DNA of 64,000 nucleotides from Brevundimonas intermedia (GCF_004614235.1 NZ_SPVH01000007.1:411543-475542), one strand, 5' to 3'; positions 47,209 to 55,678 are shown, counted from the stretch's first letter. Notes: generated from the sequence alone by a model not told the origin. Program-made: numbers and translations.

Positions 47209-47484
47209 CTACCGTCCGGCCCGCGCCAAGAGCTCGATCAGCTCGCCGGCCTTTGCCTTGCGATCCTCGGGATCGTCGCCGGTCATAGCGCCCATGACGC
47301 AGTGGTCGAGGTGATCCCGTAGCACTTCGGTCTCCACGCGATGGAGCGCGGCTCGAACGGCCTGAAGTTGGGTCAGCAAGTCGACGCAATACCGGTCATC
47401 TTCAACCATGCGGGAGATTCCCCGCACCTGGCCTTCGATCCGGCTGAGCCTGTTGAGGACTTTGGGTTTCGTGTCGGTTTGCAT
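47209..47484 (-). CDS. csoR: CsoR-type copper-sensing repressor
   Basis: The 91-residue all-helical repressor shows [28 protein letters not shown] and [13 protein letters not shown]. The Cu(I) ligand triad falls at C33, H58 and C62, the same spacing (25 and 4) as C36-H61-C65 in M. tuberculosis CsoR, so copper sensing is favoured over the RcnR/FrmR types. ATG 47484 has AGGAGG upstream. Two matching inverted repeats lie between it and the P-type ATPase gene. The downstream leftward neighbour is the DUF305 lipoprotein. Confidence 0.88.
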   Translation of the reverse strand: MQTDTKPKVLNRLSRIEGQVRGISRMVEDDRYCVDLLTQLQAVRAALHRVETEVLRDHLDHCVMGAMTGDDPEDRKAKAGELIELLARAGR

Positions 47485-47510
47485 GCGGCCTGTCCTCCTG
47501 AGCACCCCCA

Positions 47511-47555
47511 TATACCCCAGACGGGTATCTTGCGATATACCCCCCATGGGTATAT
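47511..47555. promoter_or_regulatory. Two tandem CsoR-type operators
   Basis: Two inverted repeats of the same design occupy the divergent promoter: ATACCC-5-GGGTAT (47512-47528) and ATATACCC-5-GGGTATAT (47535-47555). Both have 5-base spacers and resemble known GTATA-CCC/GGG-TATAC CsoR boxes. They should let one repressor silence both the repressor gene and the ATPase gene. Confidence 0.8.
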
Positions 47556-47586
47556 GTTAGCTCTTCGGTCAGCCGGAGAGAGCGAC

Positions 47587-49941
47587 ATGTCCACGCATCC
47601 TCACAATCATGCCTCGGGTCACGCCTGCTGCGGGGCGAAGGCCTCGGATGGCGCGGCAACGGTCAAGGATCCCGTCTGCGGCATGTCGGTCGATCCGACG
47701 GCCACCGCTCACCGAGCCAGTCATGACGGTCAGGACTATTTCTTCTGCTCGGCGGGGTGCCGGACCAAATTCATCGGCGATCCGATGCGTTACCTGAACC
47801 CTCCCGTGGAGGCCGAGCCGGCCGTTCCCGGCGCCATCTACACCTGCCCGATGCACCCCGAGATCCGGCAGGAAGGCCCAGGCTCCTGCCCGATCTGCGG
47901 CATGGCGCTTGAGCCGGAGACGGTCACGGCGGAGGCCCCGCCCAACCACGAGCTGATCGACTTCACCAGACGCTTCTGGGTCGGTCTGGTCCTGACCCTG
48001 CCGGTCTTCGCCCTGGAAATGGGCGGACACCTGGCCAATCTCCACATGTTCATCCCGGGCCAGATGTCGAACTGGATCCAGTTCGCTTTGGCGACCCCCG
48101 TGGTTCTCTGGTGCGGCTGGCCCTTCTTCGAGCGCGGCTGGACATCGCTGCGCACCCGGCGGCTGAATATGTTCACCCTGATCGCCATGGGGGTCGGCGT
48201 GGCATGGCTTTACAGCGTCGTGGCCGTCGTCGCGCCAACCCTGTTCCCGCCCGCCTTCCTGAAGGCCGACGGCAGTGCGCCGGTGTATTTCGAGGCGGCG
48301 GCGGTCATCACCGTGCTGGTCCTCGTCGGGCAGATTCTGGAACTGCGCGCCCGCGAACAGACGTCGGGCGCGATCCGCGCCCTGCTGGACCTCACGCCCA
48401 AGACCGCGCGCCGAATCCGGGCGGACGGCATCGATGAAGATGTCTCGCTTGACCAGATCGCCGTCAGCGACCGCCTGCGGGTAAGGCCCGGAGAGAAGAT
48501 CCCGGTCGATGGCGAACTCCTGGAGGGTCGGGTCGCTGTCGACGAATCCATGGTGACCGGCGAGTCCATGCCGGTGACCAAGGATGTCGGCGACCGCGTC
48601 GTGGCCGGCGCGCTCAACAAGACCGGATCCTTCATCATGCGCGCCGACAAGGTGGGCGCCGACACCCTGCTGGCGCAGATCGTCCAGATGGTTGCCCAGG
48701 CCCAGCGCAGTCGCGCCCCGATCCAGCGGCTGGCCGATACGGTCTCCGGATGGTTCGTTCCCACGGTGATCGCGATCGCCCTGCTCGCCGCCGTCGTCTG
48801 GGGCCTGGTCGGTCCCGAGCCCCGTTTGTCCTACGCCCTGGTCGCCGCCGTTTCGGTGCTCATCATCGCCTGTCCCTGTGCGTTGGGTCTGGCGACGCCG
48901 ATCTCGATCATGGTCGGGGTGGGACGTGGCGCCCACGCCGGCGTCCTGATCAAGAACGCCGAGGCGCTCGAACGCTTCGAGAAGGTCGACACTCTCGTTC
49001 TGGACAAGACCGGCACCCTGACGGAGGGCCGTCCGTCGGTGACGGCGATCCTGCCCGCCCTCGGCTTCGAGGAAGCGGACATCCTGCGTCTTTCGGCCAG
49101 CCTCGAGCGGGGCAGCGAACATCCGTTGGCCGACGCAATCGTCCGGGCAGCCAAGGACCGGGACATCCCCCTTACCGAGGCCGCGGACTTCGACAGCCCG
49201 GTCGGTCGCGGCGTTCGCGGGACGATTGAGGGCCGCCAGGTCGCCCTGGGCAACACCCGTTTTCTCGGCGAGCTTTCGATCGACGTCTCCGCGCTGGAGC
49301 CGAAGGCGGAGGCCCTTCGCCACGACGGCGCCACCGCCATATTCGTGGCGATCGACGGAAAGGCGGCCGGGGTCATCGGCATCGCCGATCCCATCAAGGC
49401 CACCACGCCGGCTGCGATCCTCGCGCTGAAAGCGGCCGGTCTGCGGCTGGTGATGATGACCGGGGACAACCGGACGACGGCCGAAGCGGTCGCGCGGCGC
49501 CTCGGCATCGACGAAGTCCAGGCGGAGGTTTTGCCGCAGGATAAGGCGTCTGTGGTTCAACAGCTTCGTTCGCAGGGTCGGATCGTCGCCATGGCGGGGG
49601 ATGGCGTCAACGATGCCCCTGCCCTCGCCGCAGCCGATGTCGGCGTCGCCATGGGGGCGGGTTCGGACGTCGCCATCGAAAGCGCCGGCGTCACCCTGCT
49701 GGGCGGAGATCTGCAAGGCATCGTGCGCGCACGGCGTCTGTCCCGCGCGGTGATGGGCAACATCCGCCAAAACCTCGTTTTCGCCTTCGGCTACAACGCC
49801 CTTGGCATCCCCGTGGCGGCTGGCCTGCTTTATCCCGTCTTCGGCTGGCTTCTCTCGCCTGCCCTTGCGGCGCTCGCAATGGCGCTCTCCTCGGTCAGCG
49901 TCATCGGCAATGCGCTGAGACTGCGCGCGGTGAGGCTTTAG
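47587..49941 (+). CDS. copA: Copper-exporting P-type ATPase (P1B) with YHS and heavy-metal-binding domains
   Basis: The 784-residue protein pumps Cu(I) (or Ag(I)) out of the cytoplasm. N-terminal residues 1-40 are His/Cys-rich. A YHS domain follows ([24 protein letters not shown]), then a heavy-metal-binding segment ([22 protein letters not shown]). Eight membrane helices contain the ion motif CPC at residues 429-431 ([11 protein letters not shown]). The phosphorylated Asp473 lies in [12 protein letters not shown], with HP in [10 protein letters not shown] and the hinge [11 protein letters not shown]. There is no classical HMA domain. The start at 47587 has GGAG 8 bases upstream and lies just after the CsoR boxes. 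Confidence 0.92.
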   Translation: MSTHPHNHASGHACCGAKASDGAATVKDPVCGMSVDPTATAHRASHDGQDYFFCSAGCRTKFIGDPMRYLNPPVEAEPAVPGAIYTCPMHPEIRQEGPGSCPICGMALEPETVTAEAPPNHELIDFTRRFWVGLVLTLPVFALEMGGHLANLHMFIPGQMSNWIQFALATPVVLWCGWPFFERGWTSLRTRRLNMFTLIAMGVGVAWLYSVVAVVAPTLFPPAFLKADGSAPVYFEAAAVITVLVLVGQILELRAREQTSGAIRALLDLTPKTARRIRADGIDEDVSLDQIAVSDRLRVRPGEKIPVDGELLEGRVAVDESMVTGESMPVTKDVGDRVVAGALNKTGSFIMRADKVGADTLLAQIVQMVAQAQRSRAPIQRLADTVSGWFVPTVIAIALLAAVVWGLVGPEPRLSYALVAAVSVLIIACPCALGLATPISIMVGVGRGAHAGVLIKNAEALERFEKVDTLVLDKTGTLTEGRPSVTAILPALGFEEADILRLSASLERGSEHPLADAIVRAAKDRDIPLTEAADFDSPVGRGVRGTIEGRQVALGNTRFLGELSIDVSALEPKAEALRHDGATAIFVAIDGKAAGVIGIADPIKATTPAAILALKAAGLRLVMMTGDNRTTAEAVARRLGIDEVQAEVLPQDKASVVQQLRSQGRIVAMAGDGVNDAPALAAADVGVAMGAGSDVAIESAGVTLLGGDLQGIVRARRLSRAVMGNIRQNLVFAFGYNALGIPVAAGLLYPVFGWLLSPALAALAMALSSVSVIGNALRLRAVRL

Positions 49942-50084
49942 CCAGGATAGGCAATCAACAGTCCGCCCACCCAAGGGAGGAACCGGCTGTGACGGGCCGG
50001 ATTGATTCAGACGCTGACCGCAGTCTCCAGGCTTTCGCAGCGGCAGGCGAAGACGAACTGAAATTGCTGAAGAGGATACGGACG

Positions 50085-50579
50085 ATGTCTCATCAACAGA
50101 TGGACCACGGCGGGCAAGGCAACGCTCGTGGACTCGGCCCTTATCGGAGCCTGTACCTCGAGTTGGCGCTCGATTTCGTCATCATGTACCTGGTCATGTA
50201 CACGATGATCGCCACGCTCGGTCACTTCTATCTCAATTTGAACAACGTCTACATGACCCTAATGATGGTCGCGCCGATGGCGGTCCTCATGCTCGTCTTC
50301 ATGCGGTCCATGTACCCGTCGCGCAAAACGAACCTGGTCATTGGAGCGGTCGCCGTCGTGATCTTCGTCGGCAGCTTCGTCGGCATGCGCACCCAGGCGT
50401 TCGTTGGCGACGACGAATTCCTGCGATCGATGATCCCGCACCATTCCGGGGCTGTGTTGATGTGCGAGCAAGCCTCCCTGACCGATCCGGAGATCATCGC
50501 CCTGTGCGACGGCATCGTGCGTGGTCAACAGGAGGAGATCGCCCAGATGCAGGCGCTCCTCGAGAAGCGTCGCCGCTGA
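50085..50579 (+). CDS. DUF305-domain membrane protein
   Basis: From ATG 50085 the protein is 164 residues. It begins SHQQMDHGGQGNARGLGPY and has three membrane helices (residues about 20-105). A short periplasmic DUF305 half follows, with the motif FLRSMIPHHSGAVLMCEQASLTDPEI and DGIVRGQQEEIAQMQALL. A GTG at 49989 with a strong GGGAGGAA site is also in frame and would add 32 acidic residues; homology starts at SHQQM. Its place between the Cu-ATPase and copC-copD suggests a copper-linked but unknown role. Confidence 0.78.
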   Translation: MSHQQMDHGGQGNARGLGPYRSLYLELALDFVIMYLVMYTMIATLGHFYLNLNNVYMTLMMVAPMAVLMLVFMRSMYPSRKTNLVIGAVAVVIFVGSFVGMRTQAFVGDDEFLRSMIPHHSGAVLMCEQASLTDPEIIALCDGIVRGQQEEIAQMQALLEKRRR

Positions 50580-50588
50580 CCCCGGCGT

Positions 50589-50617
50589 GCGGGGGAAGGC
50601 CTCAGCCGCCCCCCGCT
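50589..50617. terminator. Possible hairpin terminator after the DUF305 membrane gene
   Basis: GCGGGGG at 50589-50595 can pair with the CCCCCGC ending at 50617, followed by TTCCTCTT. The loop is long (about 15 bases), so strength is uncertain. Confidence 0.35.
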
Positions 50618-50696
50618 TCCTCTTCATGAGGGACGCGGTCGTGTGGCGCGTAGAGAAGCAGAAGGCCGGGACCGGCCAAACGTCTGGAGACTGAGT

Positions 50697-51059
50697 ATGC
50701 GTTACTTCAACCCCGCACCCTTCATCGCCGTCGCGGCGGTCGTGGCCTTCGCCGCCGGACCGGCGGCGGCCCACGCTCGCCTGGTCAGCGCCACCCCGGC
50801 GCCCGACTCCACCGTGGCCGCGACCCGGACGCTGACCCTGACCTTCAGCGAACGCAGCGTTCCCGCCTTTTCCGGCTTCGACGTCGTCAATGCGGCGGAG
50901 GAGAAGATCGCGATCCGCACCTCGGTCGCCGAGGACGGCAGGACCCTCACGGGCGCGCTGGCTCGCCCGCTGGCCGCCGGCGCCTACCGTGTCGACTGGC
51001 GTATCGCCTCGAGCGACGGCCACCGCATGACGGGATCCTACACCTTCACGGTGCGCTGA
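50697..51059 (+). CDS. copC: CopC-type periplasmic copper-binding protein
   Basis: The 120-residue protein has a signal peptide (residues 1-25, FIAVAAVVAFAAGPAAA). The mature form should begin with His (HARLVSATPAPDSTV), the N-terminal His of the Cu(II) histidine brace. The second His and the acidic ligand are in WRIASSDGHRMTG near the C terminus. The core is LTLTFSERSVPAFSGFDVV. It carries copper to or buffers it for CopD. GGAG lies 7 bases before ATG 50697, and copD follows 4 bases after the stop. Confidence 0.92.
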   Translation: MRYFNPAPFIAVAAVVAFAAGPAAAHARLVSATPAPDSTVAATRTLTLTFSERSVPAFSGFDVVNAAEEKIAIRTSVAEDGRTLTGALARPLAAGAYRVDWRIASSDGHRMTGSYTFTVR

Positions 51060-51063
51060 CGCC

Positions 51064-51978
51064 GTGCTGGAAGTCGCGGTCATCGCGCTTCGTTGGCTTC
51101 AATACGGTGGCGGCGTCGTCCTTCTCGGCGCGCCGCTGTTCCTTCTCTACAGCTTTAAATACGCCGACGCGCCGAACCTGGAATGGTCGCGACCGACATT
51201 GCGCCTCGCGGCGATCATCGTCGCGCTCGGCTCGCTCGCCGCCCTGGTGGCCCAGACTGCCGTCATGGCGGGGTCGCTGAGCGAAGCCGTGAAACCCGCG
51301 TCTCTGTCCTTTATGGTCACCGGCACAGCCCTGGGCATGGCGATGGTCGTGCGGGCCGCCGCCGCCTTGCTTGGGCTTGTCGCCTTGGTCGCCCTGAAAC
51401 CCGGTCGCGCGCTCTGGAGCGTGACGGCCGCCTTGGGTCTGATCGTGGCCGCCAGCTTCGCATGGACGGGTCACGGCGCGGCCACCGAGGGTCCGGGCGG
51501 GCCCATCCATCTTGTCGCCAACATCATTCACGCGGTGGCAGCGGCCTTGTGGCTGGGCGCCCTGGCGGCGTTGACGGCCCTGCTTCTGCGCCGAGCCGGT
51601 CCGGACGACTTTGCAATCCATCGCGCCCTGCATGGCTTCGCCGGCCTTGGAACGCTCGCGGTCCTGTTGCTGGTGCTGACCGGTCTCGTGAACAGCTGGT
51701 TCCTGATCGGTCCCGAGCGCGTGGCGTCGATCGCGGGCAACCTCTACGGCCAGCTTCTGGTCGCCAAGCTCGTCCTCTTCAGTTTGATGCTTGCGCTGGC
51801 GGCGAGCAACCGGTTCCGGCTGACGCCGACACTGGGCTATGCGCTGGAGACGGGCCAACCCTCCGTCGCCGCCATGAGCGCGCTCCGGCGCAGCCTGTTG
51901 ATCGAAACGGGTCTGGGACTCGCCCTGATTGGCGTCGTGGCGGTCATGGGAACCCTGCCGCCCCCGGCGTCTCTGTAG
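51064..51978 (+). CDS. copD: CopD-family copper-transport membrane protein
   Basis: The 304-residue inner-membrane protein has about eight helices. The conserved VANIIHAVAAALWLGALAAL (His in a helix), TGLVNSWFLIG and LYGQLLVAKLVLFSLML motifs place it in the CopD/PcoD family, which works with CopC in copper movement across the inner membrane. GTG 51064 follows the copC stop at once, so the pair is coupled. The end overlaps nothing; a small cysteine-containing exported protein gene begins about 60 bases later. Confidence 0.9.
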   Translation: MLEVAVIALRWLQYGGGVVLLGAPLFLLYSFKYADAPNLEWSRPTLRLAAIIVALGSLAALVAQTAVMAGSLSEAVKPASLSFMVTGTALGMAMVVRAAAALLGLVALVALKPGRALWSVTAALGLIVAASFAWTGHGAATEGPGGPIHLVANIIHAVAAALWLGALAALTALLLRRAGPDDFAIHRALHGFAGLGTLAVLLLVLTGLVNSWFLIGPERVASIAGNLYGQLLVAKLVLFSLMLALAASNRFRLTPTLGYALETGQPSVAAMSALRRSLLIETGLGLALIGVVAVMGTLPPPASL

Positions 51979-52040
51979 GCTCGATTGCGATGATCAAAAT
52001 GAGATCGTCGCTCCGCCGACCGTTGAAGTATGATCAGACA

Positions 52041-52373
52041 ATGCCGTTCCTGCGTCATGACCTCCTCCGACTGACGACCGCGCTGCTCGCGGCGTTTGCC
52101 GTGCTGTTCGTGTCCACCGCTTCGATCGCCTGCGAAGCTCCGGTCGATCAGGATATGGCGTCCATGTCGATGAGCGGCGACGGCGTCCCGTGCGAGCCGA
52201 AGACCGTCAGGATCTCGTGCCATAAGGCGTGTCTGGCCATCTGCCAGGGCCTTGTCCCCCAAGGCGGTGAATCCACCCCCGCACGGGTCTATGCGTCTGT
52301 CCTCTATCCATCCCTTGATGCGCGGCATGCCGATTTCACCGTGGAGGCGGACGACCCGCCCCCACGACGCTGA
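52041..52373 (+). CDS. Exported cysteine-containing protein of the copper region, unknown family
   Basis: The 110-residue protein has a signal peptide (FLRHDLLRLTTALLAAFAVLFVSTASIA). The mature part carries five cysteines and three Met in a short span (CEAPVDQDMASMSMSGDG, PCEPKTVRISCHKACLAIC) and ends in acidic ADDPPPRR. In-frame ATGs at 51990 and 51999 would lengthen the N terminus with basic residues; 52041 gives a regular signal peptide. I do not recognise a named family. Cys and Met spacing, and its place directly after copD, suggest metal binding outside the cytoplasm. Confidence 0.65.
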   Translation: MPFLRHDLLRLTTALLAAFAVLFVSTASIACEAPVDQDMASMSMSGDGVPCEPKTVRISCHKACLAICQGLVPQGGESTPARVYASVLYPSLDARHADFTVEADDPPPRR

Positions 52374-52421
52374 TCCTGTTGAAGATGACCGGACTCATTC
52401 AATCAAACAGAGATCAAAACC

Positions 52422-52568
52422 ATGAAACGCACTCTCACCCTCGCAGCCCTGGTGCTGCTGGCTTCCGGTTCAGCCGCCTTCGCGGCCGCGCCGGACGCCG
52501 TGGCGCAGGCCGTATGCGCTTGCTGCGACGCTATCGCAGCCTACGCGGAAGCCTGCACCTGCTGCTGA
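52422..52568 (+). CDS. 48-residue exported CxCC peptide (candidate metal-binding peptide)
   Basis: This tiny gene encodes 48 residues. Residues 1-23 are a regular signal peptide (MKRTLTLAALVLLASGSAAF, Ala-x-Ala cleavage). The mature peptide of about 25 residues has six cysteines in two CxCC clusters (VCACCDAIA and ACTCC at the very end). A hairpin terminator lies just downstream. The ribosome site is weak (AGAG about 9 bases upstream). No known metallothionein family is recognisable, but the Cys density and copper setting suggest a periplasmic Cu(I) sponge or chaperone. Confidence 0.7.
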   Translation: MKRTLTLAALVLLASGSAAFAAAPDAVAQAVCACCDAIAAYAEACTCC

Positions 52569-52581
52569 TCGTATTATCGGG

Positions 52582-52607
52582 GACGCCCGCCCGCGAGGGC
52601 GGGCGTC
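52582..52607. terminator. Hairpin terminator with GNRA loop after the 48-residue peptide gene
   Basis: A perfect 11-bp stem (GACGCCCGCCC / GGGCGGGCGTC) is closed by the stable tetraloop GCGA and followed by TTCC. It can serve either strand, as the next gene is convergent. Confidence 0.7.
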
Positions 52608-52666
52608 TTCCCGATGTTCCTCACCGACGTCGCAGGGCCGGCGACCCGCTGGCGCGGGCCTGAGCG

Positions 52667-53158
52667 TCAGCCGGGCGCGCGCGACGACCAGTGAATGTGG
52701 TGGATGCGCCAGCCGTCGGCATGGCGTTTGAGGACCATGGTTTCGGTCGTCGGGCGGTCTACGGCGCGGCCGTTGAATTGGCCCGTGGTGCGGCCTTCGC
52801 TGGTGATCCAGGCGATGTCCCCGTCGGCCCATCCCGATCTGCGCGTCACCGTCGCTTCAGAGGCGGCGGCGAAGGCGGCGTCCGAGCCCAGGTGATGGGA
52901 CGCATACTCGTCGCGCGATCGCTCCGCGCCACCCTCCTCGAAGATCATCACATCCGGCGCCATAATTGCCAGGGCGACGTTCGTGTCGCCGGCCTTCAGG
53001 GCGACGTGAAAGGCGTCGACGGCCGCCGCCGCGTCCGCAGCTTCCGCGGCGACCGAGCCGGCGGCTTGGGCATGCCCGTGGGCGTGGTCCTGGGCGAAGG
53101 CGGGTGTCGCCGAAAGAACGGCGAGCGACAGGACGAGGGCGAGAGAGGTGCGGGACAT
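52667..53158 (-). CDS. Exported NTF2-like (DUF4440) protein with His-rich N terminus
   Basis: The 163-residue protein has a signal peptide (SRTSLALVLSLAVLSATPAFA) and the mature start QDHAHGHAQAAG, a possible metal-binding His patch. An NTF2-like domain follows: VDAFHVALKAGDTNVALAIMAPDVMIFEEGG, then ATVTRRSGWADGDIAWITSEG and HADGWRIHHIHWSS. DUF4440 proteins of this kind have no fixed function. It is the third gene of the leftward acyltransferase-DUF411 group. Confidence 0.78.
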   Translation of the reverse strand: MSRTSLALVLSLAVLSATPAFAQDHAHGHAQAAGSVAAEAADAAAAVDAFHVALKAGDTNVALAIMAPDVMIFEEGGAERSRDEYASHHLGSDAAFAAASEATVTRRSGWADGDIAWITSEGRTTGQFNGRAVDRPTTETMVLKRHADGWRIHHIHWSSRAPG

Positions 53159-53207
53159 GGCGAACTCCGGATTGTGGGTGATCTGAACGGGCTGAGCGCG
53201 ATCTGCG

Positions 53208-53684
53208 TCAGGCCGGCGGGTTGTGGCGGGCGAACACGCGGGTCGCGCCCGAGCGAAGCACCAGCAGGGTGTCGTAGGGCTCCTTGCGCCCCTGCGGCGT
53301 CTCCATGCCGGGCGAACCGAGCGGCATGCCCGGGACCGCGACGCCCACCGCCGCCGGTCTCTCGGTCAGCAGTCGAATGACGTCCGGGGCCGGCACATGA
53401 CCCTCGACCAGATAGCCATCGATCAGACCGGTATGACAGGAGGCGAGCGCGTCCGGCATGCCCCGGCTGCTCCGGACCGATTGAAGGCTTGGAAGGACGG
53501 TGATGGTGGTGGTGAAGCCCGCCTGGCGCATGTGCGCGATCCAGGCGTCGCAGCAGGCGCAGGTGGGCGTCTTGAAGACCGTGAGGTTTCTGGACGGACG
53601 GGTCTGGGCGCAGGCGGACCCGCCCATGCCGATGAAGACGGCCGCGCCCATGAGTAGACGACGGTTCAGATTGGCGGGATTCAA
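53208..53684 (-). CDS. DUF411-family exported metal-binding protein
   Basis: From TTG 53684 the protein is 158 residues. It has a signal/TAT-like start (NPANLNRRLLMGAAVFIG) and the DUF411 domain. The first motif is VFKTPTCACCDAWIAHMRQ with CxCC, then LASCHTGLIDGYLVEGHVPAPDVIRLL and AVPGMPLGSPGME. DUF411 proteins occur with cop and czc genes and are thought to bind copper or related metals. The TTG overlaps the acyltransferase TGA (TTGA), and AGGGAG lies 7 bases upstream; an ATG at 53648 is a second choice. Confidence 0.85.
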   Translation of the reverse strand: MNPANLNRRLLMGAAVFIGMGGSACAQTRPSRNLTVFKTPTCACCDAWIAHMRQAGFTTTITVLPSLQSVRSSRGMPDALASCHTGLIDGYLVEGHVPAPDVIRLLTERPAAVGVAVPGMPLGSPGMETPQGRKEPYDTLLVLRSGATRVFARHNPPA

Positions 53685-54835
53685 AAGGGTTCTCCCTGAT
53701 CGCTGTGGACGGATCGCTGCGCCTCGACAGGGTCGGCGCGCTGCGGCGCCAGCCGCGCCCGCAACCACCGTCGGCCAGGCTGCTCGACGAAGACATGGAT
53801 GGCGGCCGCGGCGGCGAGCGTCAACACAAGCATGGCGGCCAGTTCGACCAGGCCCATTCGATAGTCCGCACCCCAGCCGGAGAACGCCTGCGCCGCATTG
53901 CGCCACACCATCAGGATGGGGATGTGGACGAGATAGAGGGCGAACGACGCTTCGCCGGCGAACAGAAGGACGGGGTGAGACAGGAAGGTCCGGACCGGAG
54001 CCTTGGCCAACAGGGCGAGCGACAGGATGAAGGGACCGGCCGCCGCCACGATGACCCGGTCGTCGGCGCCGATCTGCATGAGCGTCAGCAGCAGGGTCGT
54101 GGCGACCAGGGCGCCCATGAGGGACATTCGCGGCGAAGGCGTCCAGCGCTGACCGAGATAGTAGAGGCCAATGCCGTAGAGGAATTCGGGAATGATGCGC
54201 AGGATCCCGAGGCTGTCCTCGGCGCGAGGCAGCATCCGGCCGAACCAGGCGCGGTAGAAGGCGTCTAAAGCGACGAAAAACAGCATGGCGAGTGCAATCA
54301 GGACCCACGGCCTGGCCCGCAGCCGGAGCGCGAGGGCGGCATAGGCGGGGAAGGCCAGATAGGCGAACCACTCCGCCGACAGCGACCAGGCCGGTCCGTT
54401 CCAGAGCGCCATGCTCTCGCGCGGGAACCACGCCTGTACGAGCAGAAGGGTGCCCGCGAAGTCGACGGGATTAAACCGGCCAGGCTCCAGCCCGACGCCG
54501 AACACCGGCGCGATCAGCACCAGCCCAAGCATGGCCAGGAGGATGAACAGGTGAGCCGGATAGATCCGGGCCAGGCGCGCCGCCAGGAATCGACCGTAGT
54601 TCGGGGCCCGGTCTCCCTGCAGGTAGACGTGGGTCAGGATGAAGCCCGACAGGATGAAGAAGACATCCACGCCCAGGCGCGCGCGGTTCAACAAGCCCGC
54701 GCTCTCCGCCGGGAGGGTCCAGTAGAGCTGGAAGTGGAACAGCACGACGCCGAGGGCGAGAAAGAACCTCACGCCCGTGAGCGGATCGAGCACGTCGGGG
54801 AATGGAACCCGCCTGGGCCCTGCTCTGTCGCTCAC
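53681..54835 (-). CDS. Acyltransferase family 3 membrane protein
   Basis: The 384-residue protein has about ten helices of the acyltransferase-3 (OafA/NodX-like) type. The N terminus is LTGVRFFLALGVVLFHFQLYW with the catalytic-His helix, followed by LGVDVFFILSGFILTHVYL (a second family motif) and NGPAWSLSAEWFAYLAFPAY. It should O-acylate a cell-surface sugar or lipid. The substrate is unknown. It is translationally coupled to DUF411, which is unusual, and divergent from the cnrY-like gene across 127 bases with a palindrome. Confidence 0.88.
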   Translation of the reverse strand: MSDRAGPRRVPFPDVLDPLTGVRFFLALGVVLFHFQLYWTLPAESAGLLNRARLGVDVFFILSGFILTHVYLQGDRAPNYGRFLAARLARIYPAHLFILLAMLGLVLIAPVFGVGLEPGRFNPVDFAGTLLLVQAWFPRESMALWNGPAWSLSAEWFAYLAFPAYAALALRLRARPWVLIALAMLFFVALDAFYRAWFGRMLPRAEDSLGILRIIPEFLYGIGLYYLGQRWTPSPRMSLMGALVATTLLLTLMQIGADDRVIVAAAGPFILSLALLAKAPVRTFLSHPVLLFAGEASFALYLVHIPILMVWRNAAQAFSGWGADYRMGLVELAAMLVLTLAAAAAIHVFVEQPGRRWLRARLAPQRADPVEAQRSVHSDQGEPF

Positions 54836-54898
54836 GTCTTTTCCCCGGACGACAGGGCGGGTCCCGGTCGTCTCTGGTATCTACGCGGGCGACGGCTC

Positions 54899-54916
54899 GT
54901 CCCCTCGTGAGGGGAC
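54899..54916. promoter_or_regulatory. 18-bp palindrome in the divergent promoter of acyltransferase and cnrY-like gene
   Basis: GTCCCCTC-GT-GAGGGGAC is a perfect 8-bp inverted repeat with a 2-base centre, placed 64 bases before the acyltransferase start and 47 bases before the cnrY-like start. It could be a protein operator or a short hairpin. Confidence 0.5.
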
Positions 54917-54962
54917 CGGAAGGCCGGCGCGTATGGCAAGTGGGGCGTGACGCAGGTGCGCA

Positions 54963-55241
54963 ATGACTGACGACATGAATGAGTTGATCGCAGCGGTCGG
55001 GCCGGGCGACGCCGGCCGGCTGGTCGGCATGGAAGACGCGGTCTGGGTGCGGATCGGCGAACGCAGGGAGCGTGCCCGCATGGGTCAGGTTCGGGTCGCC
55101 GCCGTTGCGCTCGCTCTGGTGATTGGCGTCGCGAACGGAGGGCTGATGCTCATGGCTCCACGGCCGGAGCCGTCCGAGATGCGGATTTTCACGGTCTCGG
55201 CGGGCTTGTCGCCTCTCTCCGGCCTGGACGTTCGGGGATGA
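54963..55241 (+). CDS. CnrY-like membrane anti-sigma factor
   Basis: The 92-residue protein has a cytoplasmic N-terminal part (TDDMNELIAAVGPGDAGRL ... RIGERRERARM), one membrane helix (VAAVALALVIGVANGGLMLM, residues about 44-63), and a short periplasmic tail. Size and layout match CnrY of Cupriavidus metallidurans (about 95 residues), which holds the sigma factor CnrH. Sequence similarity alone is weak; assignment rests on its place before a clear cnrX-like and a sigma gene. Its end overlaps the cnrX-like start by 4 bases. Confidence 0.65.
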   Translation: MTDDMNELIAAVGPGDAGRLVGMEDAVWVRIGERRERARMGQVRVAAVALALVIGVANGGLMLMAPRPEPSEMRIFTVSAGLSPLSGLDVRG

Positions 55242-55678
55242 GGGCCGCCTGGAAGTCGATCGTTATCACGGCCATCCTGGCCGCGCTGGCCAGCGGCGCG
55301 GCGACCTGGGCGAGCGCGACCTGGCTCATGCGGGAGCGGCAGCCGCCAAGCCTGCACAGCGTCGTCCATGAGAAACTCGACCTGAGCCCTGAGCAGGATC
55401 GACGGCTCGACGTGGTCGAAGCCCGGTTCGCCGCTCAGCGGCCGGCGCTCGAAGCGGAAGTCCGCGCGGCCAATCGCGAACTGGCGGCCGCTATCGCCGC
55501 CAGTGACGGCGACACGCCCCAGGTCCAGGCCGCGGTCGATCATTTCCACGCGGCCATGGGCGATCTGCAGAAGGCGACGATCACCCACGTGTTCGAGATG
55601 CGATCCGTCCTGAGCCCGGCGCAGGCCGAGGTGTTCGACGCCGCCGTCGTCGAGGCCCTGCACGACGACGCCGGCTAA
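55238..55678 (+). CDS. CnrX-like periplasmic metal sensor
   Basis: The 146-residue protein has one N-terminal membrane helix (residues 8-30) and an all-helical periplasmic sensor. The metal ligands of CnrX (H42, H46, E63, H119, M123) have counterparts H40 and H44 (LHSVVHEKL), E61 (VEARFAAQR), H117 and M121 (THVFEMR), all offset by exactly two. In C. metallidurans this site binds Ni/Co and releases CnrH from CnrY. Here the neighbours are copper genes. It is coupled to the anti-sigma gene upstream and lies 9 bases before the sigma gene. Confidence 0.85.
   Translation: MRAAWKSIVITAILAALASGAATWASATWLMRERQPPSLHSVVHEKLDLSPEQDRRLDVVEARFAAQRPALEAEVRAANRELAAAIAASDGDTPQVQAAVDHFHAAMGDLQKATITHVFEMRSVLSPAQAEVFDAAVVEALHDDAG

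Noticed and set aside
47569..49974. An 801-codon open frame antisense to the copper ATPase
   Set aside because: Long only because of GC-rich codon structure; the plus strand has every P1B-ATPase motif.
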